Shown here: piece by piece, positions 43,982 through 51,884 of the stretch | How positions within the stretch are numbered: the stretch's first letter is position 1 | Layout of the letters: the number at the start of each line of letters is the position of its first letter | Source of the DNA: Blastococcus sp. HT6-30 | GTDB lineage: Bacteria; Actinomycetota; Actinomycetes; Mycobacteriales; Geodermatophilaceae | Direction: 5' to 3' | DNA: 64,000 nt | Assembly (NCBI RefSeq): GCF_039729015.1 | Contig: NZ_CP155792.1 | Location: forward strand, 640,001 to 704,000 | The notes under the pieces: generated by a model | Seen by the model: the letters and a program-made list of their open reading frames with translations, nothing else | Databases searched by the model: none | What the model was told of the DNA's origin: nothing | Position numbers and translations under genes: made by a program

Positions 43982-45232
43982 GTGCCCGTCGACGCCGTTC
44001 CCGCAGCCAGCGACGTCCTCGTGGTGGGTGCGGGCCCGGCGGGGTCCGCCGCCGCCGCGTGGGCGGCCCGTGCCGGGCGCGACGTGGTGCTCGCCGACGC
44101 CGCGGTCTTTCCGCGTGACAAGACCTGCGGTGACGGGCTGACCCCGCGGGCGATCGCCGAGCTGGACCACCTGGGCCTGGGGGAGTGGGCACGGTCGAAG
44201 GCCCGCAATCGGGGCCTGCGCGCCGCCGGGTTCGGCCGGGAGTGGCAGCTGCCCTGGCCGGGTGGCGCCTTCCCCGACCACGGCAGCGCCGTGCCGCGCA
44301 CCCAGCTGGACGCCCGCATCCGGCAGGCGGCGCTCGACGCCGGCGCGGTCGCCGTCGACGGCGCCCGGGCCGTCGACGTCGAGCGGGACGGCGACCGGGT
44401 CACCGGTGTGGTGTTCGAGCACGCCGACGACAGCCGGAGCACGGTCTCCTGCCGGCGGCTCGTCGTCGCCGACGGGGTGCGCTCCCCGCTGGGCCGGGTG
44501 CTCGGGCGCGAGTGGCACCGCGACACCGCCTACGGGGTCGCCGCGCGTGGCTACGTGACCTCCGGCCGCGCTGACGATGAGTGGATCTCCTCGCACCTGG
44601 AGTTGCGCGGCGCCGACGGCGAGCTGCTGTCCGGCTACGGCTGGGTTTTCCCGCTGGGCGCGGAGGCCGGCGAGGTCAACGTCGGCGTCGGCACCCTGGC
44701 CACCTCCCGCCGTCCGGCCGGAGTGCAGCTCAAGGCGCTGCTGGAGACCTACACCGAGTCCAGACGCGGGGAGTGGCGGCTGGACGGCGATGTCCGGCTG
44801 CCGGCGTCGGCGCTGCTGCCCATGGGGGGTGCGGTGTCCGGCGTGGCCGGGCGGAACTGGGCGCTGATCGGGGACGCGGCCGGGTGCGTGAACCCGCTCA
44901 ACGGCGAGGGCATCGACTACGGCCTGGAGACCGGGCGCACCCTCGCCGGGCTGCTCGGCGAGGACGACTGGACCGCGGCGTGGCCGGCGACGCTGCGCCG
45001 GCACTACGGCGAGGCGTTCTCCATCGCGCGGCGGCTGGCCGGGCTGCTCACGGTGCCGCGCTTCCTCCCGGCGGCCGGGCCGGTCGGCATGCGCTCGCGG
45101 GCGCTGATGACCGTCGCGCTGCGGGTGATGGGCAACCTCGTCACCGACGAGGACCGCGACGCGGTCGCCCGCCTCTGGCGCACGGCGGGACGGCTGTCCG
45201 TGCGCTTGGACGACCGCAAGCCCTTCAGCTGA
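43982..45232 (+). CDS. Geranylgeranyl reductase family FAD-dependent oxidoreductase
   Basis: 416 residues. It reduces isoprenoid double bonds, in actinobacteria typically the menaquinone side chain or polyprenyl lipids. Rossmann motif VVGAGPAGSAAAAWAAR at ~14, GGR signature KTCGDGLTPRAIAELD with its Cys, and the second FAD motif LIGDAAGCVNPLNGEGIDYGLETGR are clear. Start chosen by the -10 spacing. The prenyl transferase uppS-like gene 1 kb away fits an isoprenoid theme, though on separate transcripts. Confidence 0.92.
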   Translation: MPVDAVPAASDVLVVGAGPAGSAAAAWAARAGRDVVLADAAVFPRDKTCGDGLTPRAIAELDHLGLGEWARSKARNRGLRAAGFGREWQLPWPGGAFPDHGSAVPRTQLDARIRQAALDAGAVAVDGARAVDVERDGDRVTGVVFEHADDSRSTVSCRRLVVADGVRSPLGRVLGREWHRDTAYGVAARGYVTSGRADDEWISSHLELRGADGELLSGYGWVFPLGAEAGEVNVGVGTLATSRRPAGVQLKALLETYTESRRGEWRLDGDVRLPASALLPMGGAVSGVAGRNWALIGDAAGCVNPLNGEGIDYGLETGRTLAGLLGEDDWTAAWPATLRRHYGEAFSIARRLAGLLTVPRFLPAAGPVGMRSRALMTVALRVMGNLVTDEDRDAVARLWRTAGRLSVRLDDRKPFS

Positions 45233-45262
45233 CCACCAGCGGCGACAGCCGGTCCGGGCGAG

Positions 45263-45284
45263 CGGGGGCCCGAAGGGTCCCCCG
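45263..45284 (+). terminator. Terminator after geranylgeranyl reductase gene
   Basis: Stem cgggggccc / gggtcccccg with one bulged T and a GAA loop, 30 bases after the stop. Confidence 0.6.
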
Positions 45285-45349
45285 AGGGCGGACGGGAAGG
45301 GCTCAGCGCAACCGGCGAACGGTAATCGGCCGCGGTGTCTGACCGGAGG

Positions 45350-46162
45350 TCAGACGAAGGGAGAGTTGTACACCGCGAAGTACACGGCGATGTAGTGGCA
45401 GATCGCTGCGACGACGGTCATCGCGTGGAAGACCTCGTGGTAGCCGAAGGTGCCCGGCCAGGGGTTCGGCTTCTTGATGCCGTAGGCGATCCCGCCGAGG
45501 GTGTAGAGCACCCCGCCGACGGCGAGCAGCACGAGCGAGGCGACGCCGGCGATGTGCAGGATGTCGGTGAGGATGAAGACGGCGACCCAGCCGAGGCCGA
45601 TGTAGAGCGGGACGCCGACCCACCGCGGCGCCGTCGGCCAGGTCATCTTGAGGCAGACGCCGGCCAGGGCACCGGCCCAGACGCCGGTGAGGACCCAGTA
45701 GCCGGTCGGCTGGTCGACGGCGAGCAGCGCGAACGGCGTGTACGTGCCCGCGATGAACAGGAAGATCATCGAGTGGTCGAGCCGCTTCATGGTCTTCCAG
45801 CCGCGCGGTGACCAGCGCCGGCGGTGGTAGAGGGCGCTGATGCCGAACAGTCCGCAGATGGTGAGGCAGTAGACCGCCACCGACCACCCCGCCCGGGCGC
45901 CCTGCATCGAGGCCAGCGGAACGAGCACCGCTCCGGCGACGATCGCGCCGAAGAAGGAGAACAGGTGGATCCACCCCCGCGCGCGGGGTCGCGTGTCGGG
46001 GTGCTCCCAGTCGTCGTCGTCGAAGTCCGCGGCGGTCCAGGTCTGTTCGACCTGCTCGCCCTCCGCCGCGACGGTGCCGATCGCCTGCCGGTCCTCGGAC
46101 TGGAGCTCCGCCCCGTCGGCCTCCACCCGGACTGCGGCGCGATCGGAGGGTGGAACGGTCAT
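45350..46162 (-). CDS. Hemolysin III / TrhA (PAQR-like) family membrane protein
   Basis: 270 residues. An acidic N-terminal region of ~75 residues (FDDDDWEHPDTRP) precedes seven hydrophobic segments. Family motifs: SALYHRRRWSPRG, MKRLDHSMIFLFIAGTYTPF and the C-terminal FGYHEVFHAMTVVAAICHY, whose three conserved His and Asp form the predicted metal site of PAQR/HlyIII proteins. The bacterial role is membrane homeostasis rather than proven haemolysis. ATG at 46162 chosen by its -10 box eight bases upstream. Confidence 0.9.
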   Translation of the reverse strand: MTVPPSDRAAVRVEADGAELQSEDRQAIGTVAAEGEQVEQTWTAADFDDDDWEHPDTRPRARGWIHLFSFFGAIVAGAVLVPLASMQGARAGWSVAVYCLTICGLFGISALYHRRRWSPRGWKTMKRLDHSMIFLFIAGTYTPFALLAVDQPTGYWVLTGVWAGALAGVCLKMTWPTAPRWVGVPLYIGLGWVAVFILTDILHIAGVASLVLLAVGGVLYTLGGIAYGIKKPNPWPGTFGYHEVFHAMTVVAAICHYIAVYFAVYNSPFV

Positions 46163-46169
46163 GGGCCCG

Positions 46170-46175
46170 AGGCTA
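46170..46175 (-). promoter_or_regulatory. -10 box of the TrhA-like gene (leaderless)
   Basis: TAGCCT on the minus strand, seven bases between it and the ATG. Confidence 0.55.
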
Positions 46176-46289
46176 CGGAGCCGTAGATTGTCCGTCATCC
46201 GGAACGGGCTGTGAGCTTCCTGCCAGGCCGGATGCCGGTGGAGGCGCGACCGGCCCGGCGGGCTCCCGGCCGACCGGCGGCGAGGGGCC

Positions 46290-46295
46290 TAGGGT
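46290..46295 (+). promoter_or_regulatory. -10 box of the prenyl transferase gene (leaderless)
   Basis: TAGGGT ends eight bases before the GTG at 46303. It favours this GTG over the GTG at 46294, which overlaps the hexamer. Confidence 0.55.
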
Positions 46296-46302
46296 GACCG
46301 CC

Positions 46303-47082
46303 GTGGGGGTGCGCCGGCGGGTCCGTGACGCGCTCATCCAGCTCTACGAGCGGCGGCTGGCGCGTGCGCTGGTGGACGCCGACGTGCCGAGGCACGTCGG
46401 CGTGATCATGGACGGCAACCGTCGGTGGGCGCGCTCGATCGGCCTGGAGGACGTCGTCCACGGGCACCGTCGGGGCGCGGACAAGATCGTCGACCTGCTG
46501 GGCTGGTGCGACGACGCCGGGGTGCAGGTGGTCACCCTGTTCATGCTCTCCACCGACAACCTGCGCCGGCCCGACTCCGAGCTGCAGCCGCTCCTGCGGA
46601 TCATCGAGGACGTCGCGGTCGACCTCTCCCGCCCGGGCCGGCGGTGGAAGGTGCGGCAGATGGGGGCGGCGGAGGTGCTGCCGCCGGAGACGGTCGCCGT
46701 CCTCAAGCAGGCCGAGGAGGACACCTGCGACCGGGCGGGGGCGACGGTGAACCTCGCGGTCGGCTACGGCGGACGGCGGGAGATCGCCGACGCGGTCCGC
46801 TCCCTGCTGGCCGAGCACGCGACCCGCGGCACCTCGCTGGAGGAGCTGGTGGAGGTGCTCGACGTCGAGCACATCGCCGACCACCTCTACACCCGTGGCC
46901 AGCCCGACCCCGACCTGGTCATCCGCACGAGCGGAGAGCAGCGGATGTCGGGCTTCCTGCTGTGGCAGACGGCCAACGCGGAGTTCCACTTCACCGACGT
47001 CTACTGGCCGGACTTCCGGCGGATCGACTTCCTGCGTGCGCTGCGTGACTACTCCGCGCGCCACCGGCGGTTCGGCGAGTAG
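46303..47082 (+). CDS. Isoprenyl (undecaprenyl/decaprenyl-type) transferase
   Basis: 259 residues. It chain-elongates allylic diphosphates with IPP to give the lipid carrier for cell-wall glycans. Signature HVGVIMDGNRRWA with catalytic Asp37, then GHRRGAD, LFMLSTDNLRRPDSEL, and the C-terminal DLVIRTSGEQRMSGFLLWQ with IPP-binding Arg residues. Two such enzymes are common in actinobacteria, one making a short-chain product; which this is cannot be read here. Confidence 0.94.
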   Translation: MGVRRRVRDALIQLYERRLARALVDADVPRHVGVIMDGNRRWARSIGLEDVVHGHRRGADKIVDLLGWCDDAGVQVVTLFMLSTDNLRRPDSELQPLLRIIEDVAVDLSRPGRRWKVRQMGAAEVLPPETVAVLKQAEEDTCDRAGATVNLAVGYGGRREIADAVRSLLAEHATRGTSLEELVEVLDVEHIADHLYTRGQPDPDLVIRTSGEQRMSGFLLWQTANAEFHFTDVYWPDFRRIDFLRALRDYSARHRRFGE

Positions 47083-47142
47083 GGCCGGCCGACGCCCGGC
47101 ACCGGCGGTCCGGGCCGCGGCCGCGGCTGCGAAACTGCCTCC

Positions 47143-48360
47143 ATGACCGCGGGAGCTCTCGACGTCGCCCTGGAGTACGTGCGGCTGGGGCTGCGCTTCG
47201 ACCGTCTGGAGTCCGGCTTCGTCGACGCCTACACCGGCGACCCGCGGATCCGGGCGCAGGTGCAGGACGAGCCCGCCCCCACGCCGCAGCAGCTGCGCGA
47301 CCGTGCGCGGGAGCTCCTGCGCCACCTCGACGCTGCGGGCCTGCCCGACGACCGGGCGGACTTCCTCCGCGGTCAGCTCACCGGCCTGGAGTGCAGCGCC
47401 CGGAAGATGAGCGGGGAGCCGGTCGGCTTCGTCGAGGAGGTCCGCAGCTACTTCCAGGTCGACGTCGAGCTCGGCGACGAGGCCGCGTACGCCGGCGCGC
47501 ACGCGGAGCTGGACGCCCTGCTGCCCGGCGACGGCTCGCTGGCGGAGCGGTACGCGGCGCACCGGCGTCGGGAGGAGTGCCCGCCGGACCGGCTGGAGAC
47601 CGCGGTGCAGGCGCTGTCGAGCGCGCTGCGCGACCGGGTGCGGGGCCAGTACGGGCTCCCGGAGATCGAGACGGTGCGGTACGAGGTGGTCACCGACAAG
47701 CCGTGGTCGGGGTTCAACTACTACGAGGGCGGCTACCGGTCCCGCGTCGCCATCAACGCCGATCTGCCGCACCGGCTCTCCCAGCTGCCGCACCTGGTGG
47801 CGCACGAGTCCTATCCCGGGCACCACACCGAGCACTGCCGCAAGGAGACCGGTCTGGTCGAGCGGTCGGGGCGGCTGGAGCACACGGTCTTCCTGGTCAA
47901 CACCCCCGAGTGCCTGATGGCCGAGGGACTGGCCGACCTCGGCGTGCCGGCGGCCATCGGCGAGGACTGGGGGGCCTGGTCGGCGGAGATCCTGGGTGAC
48001 CTCGGGCTTCGGTTCGACGGCGTCCTCGCCGAGCGGATCGCGGCCGCGGCGGCCCCGCTCAACCGGGTGCGGCAGGACGCCGCGGTGCTCCTGCACGACC
48101 GGGGGGCCGACGCCGACGAGGTCAGCGCCTACCTGCAGCGGTGGGCCCTGGTCAGCCCCGAGCGGGCCCGGCAGCAGATCCGCTTCCTCACCGATCCGCT
48201 GTGGCGGGCCTACATCTCCACCTACGTGGAGGGGTTCGACCTGCTCTCGCGGTGGCTGGCCGCCCGCCCCGCGGCGCAGCCGGTCGCCGACCGCTTCGTC
48301 CGCCTGCTCGACGAGCCGCTGACCCCGCAGCGGATCGCCGCCGAGATCCCGGCCGCCTGA
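47143..48360 (+). CDS. DUF885-like metalloprotease
   Basis: 405 residues. Zinc-site motif HESYPGHHTEH with a Glu about 45 residues on (MAEGLADL) resembles DUF885 and related M32/M3-like peptidases. The N-terminal half is helical (EYVRLGLRFDRLESGF). Function unknown, presumably cytoplasmic. ATG at 47143 has GAAACT seven bases upstream as a possible leaderless -10. The next gene starts four bases after its stop. Confidence 0.83.
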   Translation: MTAGALDVALEYVRLGLRFDRLESGFVDAYTGDPRIRAQVQDEPAPTPQQLRDRARELLRHLDAAGLPDDRADFLRGQLTGLECSARKMSGEPVGFVEEVRSYFQVDVELGDEAAYAGAHAELDALLPGDGSLAERYAAHRRREECPPDRLETAVQALSSALRDRVRGQYGLPEIETVRYEVVTDKPWSGFNYYEGGYRSRVAINADLPHRLSQLPHLVAHESYPGHHTEHCRKETGLVERSGRLEHTVFLVNTPECLMAEGLADLGVPAAIGEDWGAWSAEILGDLGLRFDGVLAERIAAAAAPLNRVRQDAAVLLHDRGADADEVSAYLQRWALVSPERARQQIRFLTDPLWRAYISTYVEGFDLLSRWLAARPAAQPVADRFVRLLDEPLTPQRIAAEIPAA

Positions 48361-48363
48361 CCC

Positions 48364-48753
48364 GTGCGCGCCCGTTACCCGGCACGGGCCCGGTTCCTGG
48401 GGCTGTGGACCGCGGGCTGGCTGGCCGCGCTGCTCGTCGCGGGCATGGTCCGGTTCGGTGACCCCGCGGTGCAGTGGCCGGTGCTGCTGGTGCCCGCCGT
48501 CTGGGCGCTGGTCGCGCTCCGGCCCCGGCGCCCGGCGCGGGGTCCCGTGCACTCCCGGCGTCACGAGGACCGGTGGGCCGACGAGGAGGAGTGGGCCGAC
48601 GAGCGGTACGAGGACGGGCCATACGACGAGGCGTGGGACAAGGGGGCGTGGGACGGCGACGACCGCCGGTGGCCGCCACCGGGCGAGCGCACCGACACGG
48701 TCGAGCGACCGGCGCTGCGCCCCCGGTCCGACGGCACCGGCGAGCGGTGGTGA
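48364..48753 (+). CDS. Small membrane protein with acidic Trp-rich tail
   Basis: 129 residues. Two hydrophobic segments (FLGLWTAGWLAALLVAGMV and WPVLLVPAVWALVAL) followed by a tail of Trp/Glu/Asp/Arg (RWADEEEWADERYEDG). I do not recognise the family. Starts with GTG four bases after the metalloprotease gene, so it is probably cotranscribed. Confidence 0.6.
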   Translation: MRARYPARARFLGLWTAGWLAALLVAGMVRFGDPAVQWPVLLVPAVWALVALRPRRPARGPVHSRRHEDRWADEEEWADERYEDGPYDEAWDKGAWDGDDRRWPPPGERTDTVERPALRPRSDGTGERW

Positions 48754-48986
48754 CCGGCCCCCGCTGACGCCCCCGGGCAACCGGCGGCTACGGCACCGCG
48801 ACCGCGTGGTGGGGCGTCGTCGACGACGGTGCTGCCGGCGGTGCTCGGGTGGTTCCCGGGGGTGCGCCGGTTCCGCCGCGGATCGGACTGCCCGACCGTG
48901 TGGGACCGCTGGTGCGGTTGAGCCGTACGGGTGACACGCATTCCTTCTCGTCGGGTGCACGTCACGCGGATGTCACTCCCCGGGCC
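48754..48986. other. Intergenic region upstream of phoH promoter
   Basis: No supported gene. The frames that cross it are Arg/Pro-rich shadows. Together with the leader to 49156 this makes a 400-bp non-coding stretch. Confidence 0.55.
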
Positions 48987-48992
48987 TAGCGT
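48987..48992 (+). promoter_or_regulatory. -10 box of phoH
   Basis: TAGCGT. Predicted start near 49000 gives a leader of about 157 bases, unlike the leaderless genes around it. Confidence 0.55.
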
Positions 48993-48997
48993 CCGCG

Positions 48998-49156
48998 GTG
49001 AACGGCGAGCTGCCCTCGCCGTTCACGGGAGGCCCGGTTGGTGCGACTGCGTTCGTCGTCCAGAGGGGCCGGTACCCGGCCCCTGTGCCGGGGCCCGGTC
49101 ACCTTCGAGCCGGGGCGCGCTCTGTCATCGGAGTGGCGCCCCACGGGAGCCGACTC
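48998..49156 (+). promoter_or_regulatory. Structured 5' leader of phoH
   Basis: Hairpin 1 sits at the predicted 5' end: arms gtgaacggcgag (48998-49009) and ctcgccgttcac (49015-49026), a perfect 12-bp stem with a 5-base loop. Hairpin 2: aggggccgg (49064-49072) and ccggcccct (49076-49084), perfect 9 bp. A GGGAG site follows before the GTG at 49157. Candidate cis-regulatory RNA or 5' stabiliser; it matches no class I recognise. Confidence 0.5.
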
Positions 49157-50452
49157 GTGAACACTCGCCGCACGTTCGTCCTCGACACCTCGGTCCTGCT
49201 CTCCGACCCCGGCGCGCTGCTGCGCTTCGGGGACGCCGACGTGGTGCTGCCGCTCGTCGTCATCGGGGAGCTGGAGGACAAGCGCAACCACCCGGAGCTG
49301 GGGTGGTTCGCCCGCCAGACGCTGCGCATCCTGGACGACCTGCGGGTCACCCACGGCCGGCTCGACGCCCCCGTCCCGGTGGGGGAGGAGGGCGGCACGC
49401 TGCACGTCGAGCTCAACCACAGCGACCCGTCGGTGCTGGCGGCCGGCTTCCGGAACGACAGCAACGACAGCCGGATCATGATGGTGGCGCTCAACCTCCG
49501 GGCCGAGGGCAGGGACGTCTGCCTGGTGACCAAGGACGTGCCGCTGCGGGTCAAGGCGGCGGCGGTCGGCCTGGAGGCCGACGAGTACCGGGTGCTCGAC
49601 GCCGTCGACGCCGGCTGGACCGGGATGGCCGAGCTGAGCCTCGAAGACGTGGAGCTCGACGAGCTCTACGAGACGGGCGAGGCATTCCTGCCGGCTGCGG
49701 CCGAGCTGCCGACGCACACCGGTCTGGTGCTGCTCTCCTCGCGCGGCTCGGCGCTGGGCCGGGTGCTGCCCGACAAGCAGGTGCGCCTGGTCCGCGGTGA
49801 CCGTGAGGCGTTCGGGCTGCACGGGCGCTCGGCCGAGCAGCGGGTGGCCCTGGACCTGCTGCTGGACCCGGAGATCGGCATCGTGTCGCTCGGTGGCCGG
49901 GCGGGCACCGGCAAGTCGGCGTTGGCGCTGTGCGCCGGGCTCGAGTCGGTGATGGAGCGTCGGGCGCACAAGAAGGTGGTCATCTTCCGACCGCTGTACG
50001 CCGTCGGCGGGCAGGAGCTCGGCTACCTGCCGGGCAGCGAGGGCGAGAAGATGTCGCCCTGGGCGCAGGCGGTCTACGACACCCTCGGCGCCCTGGTCTC
50101 CCGGGAGGTGCTCGAGGAGATCGCCGCCCGCGACCTCATCGAGGTCCTCCCGCTCACCCACATCCGCGGGCGGTCGCTGCACGACTCCTTCGTGATCGTC
50201 GACGAGGCGCAGTCGCTCGAGCGGGGTGTGCTGCTGACCGTGCTGTCCCGGCTGGGCAGCAACTCGCGGGTGGTGCTCACCCACGACGTCGCCCAGCGGG
50301 ACAACCTCCGGGTCGGCCGGCACGACGGGATCACCGCGGTCATCGAGAAGCTCAAGGGGCACGTGCTGTTCGCGCACATGACGCTCACCCGGTCCGAGCG
50401 CTCGCCGATCGCCGCACTGGTCACCGAGATGCTGGAGGACCTGCCGCTCTGA
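49157..50452 (+). CDS. PIN-domain PhoH-like ATPase (PhoH2)
   Basis: 431 residues. The N-terminal PIN nuclease domain ([45 protein letters not shown] with the acidic residues) is fused to a C-terminal PhoH ATPase with Walker [17 protein letters not shown] and Walker [12 protein letters not shown]. PhoH2 proteins unwind and cleave RNA in mycobacteria. The GTG at 49157 has GGGAG eight bases upstream. A longer frame to 48998 begins within the first leader hairpin and is rejected. Its 3' end faces an AbiEi/DUF559-like pseudogene. Confidence 0.92.
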   Translation: MNTRRTFVLDTSVLLSDPGALLRFGDADVVLPLVVIGELEDKRNHPELGWFARQTLRILDDLRVTHGRLDAPVPVGEEGGTLHVELNHSDPSVLAAGFRNDSNDSRIMMVALNLRAEGRDVCLVTKDVPLRVKAAAVGLEADEYRVLDAVDAGWTGMAELSLEDVELDELYETGEAFLPAAAELPTHTGLVLLSSRGSALGRVLPDKQVRLVRGDREAFGLHGRSAEQRVALDLLLDPEIGIVSLGGRAGTGKSALALCAGLESVMERRAHKKVVIFRPLYAVGGQELGYLPGSEGEKMSPWAQAVYDTLGALVSREVLEEIAARDLIEVLPLTHIRGRSLHDSFVIVDEAQSLERGVLLTVLSRLGSNSRVVLTHDVAQRDNLRVGRHDGITAVIEKLKGHVLFAHMTLTRSERSPIAALVTEMLEDLPL

Positions 50453-50466
50453 CCTGAGCCGCGGCC

Positions 50467-50535
50467 GCTCCGGGGGTGTTCCTCGTGCTGTGCGGGTCCT
50501 GCAGGCCCCCGCAGCGCGAGGACCGCCCCTGGAGC
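50467..50535. repeat. Nested palindromic element, copy B (bidirectional terminator)
   Basis: Outer arms gctccggggg / cccctggagc with one G-U pair; inner arms cctcgtgctgtgcggg / ccgcagcgcgagg. The centre holds gtcctgcag, as in copy A. It lies 14 bases after phoH and two bases before the stop of the minus-strand pseudogene. Confidence 0.7.
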
Positions 50536-50537
50536 AG

Positions 50538-51474
50538 TCAGCGACGGCGGTCGGCAGCCCGCTCGTGCGCTCGGCGCACCCGGGCGGCGAGCCGGTGGGA
50601 TGCGGCGAGGTCCGCCCACACCCAGCGCACCACGTCCCAGTCCTCGTCGCGGACGGTGTCCTCGCGGAGCTTCTCGGCGAACACCGCGTCGCCGGGTGCC
50701 TCCCCCGGCCGCAGGAGCCGGCCGTACTTTCACCCGGCCGTCGAACTCACCCACCAGGCGGGCGTCCTCCCAGGCGAAGTCCGTACGCCCGACCAGCTCG
50801 CCGCCCCCGGACCGGACCTCGAACTGGAGCGCCGACGGTGCGAGCTCCCACCTGTGGAGGATCACCCGGCTGCGGCTCTCGCCGACGCTCTCGCTCCGTC
50901 CGTCTGCCGCGGCCACCGCCCGCGCTGCGCTCCGGGCGCCCGGCGCCCCCACCACGTCGAACAGCCGGGCGCGCAGCGCGTCGTGCGTCAGCAGCCCCCG
51001 GTGCAGGGCGCCGTCGATGCTCACGACCGCCGTCTCGTGCGGCTGGGACCGTGCCAGGTCCAGCACCGTGCGGACGGGGTCGGTGACCGGCACCCCGCCG
51101 ACGTCGACCACCTCGTCGTCGCGGAGACGGGCGACGTGGCAGCAGATCACGCCGCTGCGGTCGCTCCGGGCGCCGGTGGGGCGCGTCACGTGGACGCGGT
51201 CGAGGGGAACGTTCCACAGCGGCAGCCCGAGGAGGACCGCGGCCGACTGGTGGCTCACCACCGCCGGCCGGCGCAGGGCCGCCAGGGTCGCGCGCACCAG
51301 CAGCCCGTGGCGTGCGGTCGACGCGGGCGCGAGGACGCCGTCGACGTAGGCACCCCGGCGCAGCCGGGTCAGGCTGCCCGAGCGCACCGCCCGGGCCAGC
51401 TCGTCGTCGGACCAGCCGGCGGCGACGGCCTCGCGGCGCAGGAGCAGGGAAGGGGTGTCGGGTGGTTCGGTCAT
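50538..51474 (-). pseudogene. AbiEi-type/DUF559-like protein, frameshifted
   Basis: N-terminal winged-helix antitoxin-like start (LLLRREAVAAGWSDDELARAV, GSLTRLRRGAYVDG) followed by a DUF559/Vsr-like C-terminal part. The frame runs cleanly to EFDGRV, then an extra A in gtgaaagtac (T-run 50728-50730) shifts it. In the next frame the expected continuation YGRLLRPGEAPGDAVFAEK and DWDVVRWVWADL is intact to a TGA at 50538. So one base breaks an otherwise whole gene of about 311 residues. It may be a real pseudogene, programmed slippage or a sequencing error. No toxin partner is adjacent. Confidence 0.8.
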
Positions 51475-51556
51475 GCGCCGACCGTCCGGCGCGGGGAGCG
51501 TCCTCACCAGTGCCCGGGCGTTCCGGTGGACGGACGTGCCGGCTGTGGACGACGGT

Positions 51557-51627
51557 GCTCTGAGGGTGCACGTTCGCACTCGTGGAGTCCTGCGGGACCC
51601 GGCAAGCGGGAGAAGCACCCCCAGAGC
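51557..51627. repeat. Nested palindromic element, copy C (flagellar operon terminator)
   Basis: Outer arms gctctgagggtgc / gcacccccagagc, 12 of 13 pairs, same sequence as copy A extended. The centre holds gtcctgcgg. It lies 12 bases after the last gene of the flagellar operon. Confidence 0.75.
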
Positions 51628-51638
51628 GACCGGTCGGG

Positions 51639-51884
51639 TCAGGCGTCGGCCGGCTCGTCCGCCGGTGCCGGCCGCGGCGCGGGGCGGCGCCGCGGCTTGG
51701 GAGCGGGCGTGACCGGGGCGACGACCGTCCGCACCAGCGCGACCGCCGCCCAGCCGGCGGCCAGGCACCACGGCAGCCGGTTCACCACCTCCTCGGTCGT
51801 GAAGTCACCGCGCACGCCGAGCGCGAGCACCGGGACCGCCAGCACGAACCCGACGAGGAGCACGTCCCAGCGCAGCGGGTTCAT
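51639..51884 (-). CDS. Small two-span membrane protein at the end of the flagellar operon
   Basis: 81 residues: MNPLRWD, then two hydrophobic segments (VLLVGFVLAVPVLALGV and LAAGWAAVALVRTVV), then a Pro/Arg/Ala tail. ATG overlaps the flhF-like stop as ATGA, so it belongs to the operon. Not recognised; a role in flagellar assembly is guilt by position only. Confidence 0.6.
   Translation of the reverse strand: MNPLRWDVLLVGFVLAVPVLALGVRGDFTTEEVVNRLPWCLAAGWAAVALVRTVVAPVTPAPKPRRRPAPRPAPADEPADA

Noticed and set aside
50538-51474. A type IV toxin-antitoxin system
   Set aside because: Only the AbiEi-like half is present, it is frameshifted, and no nucleotidyltransferase toxin is adjacent; related lone genes are common in actinobacteria.
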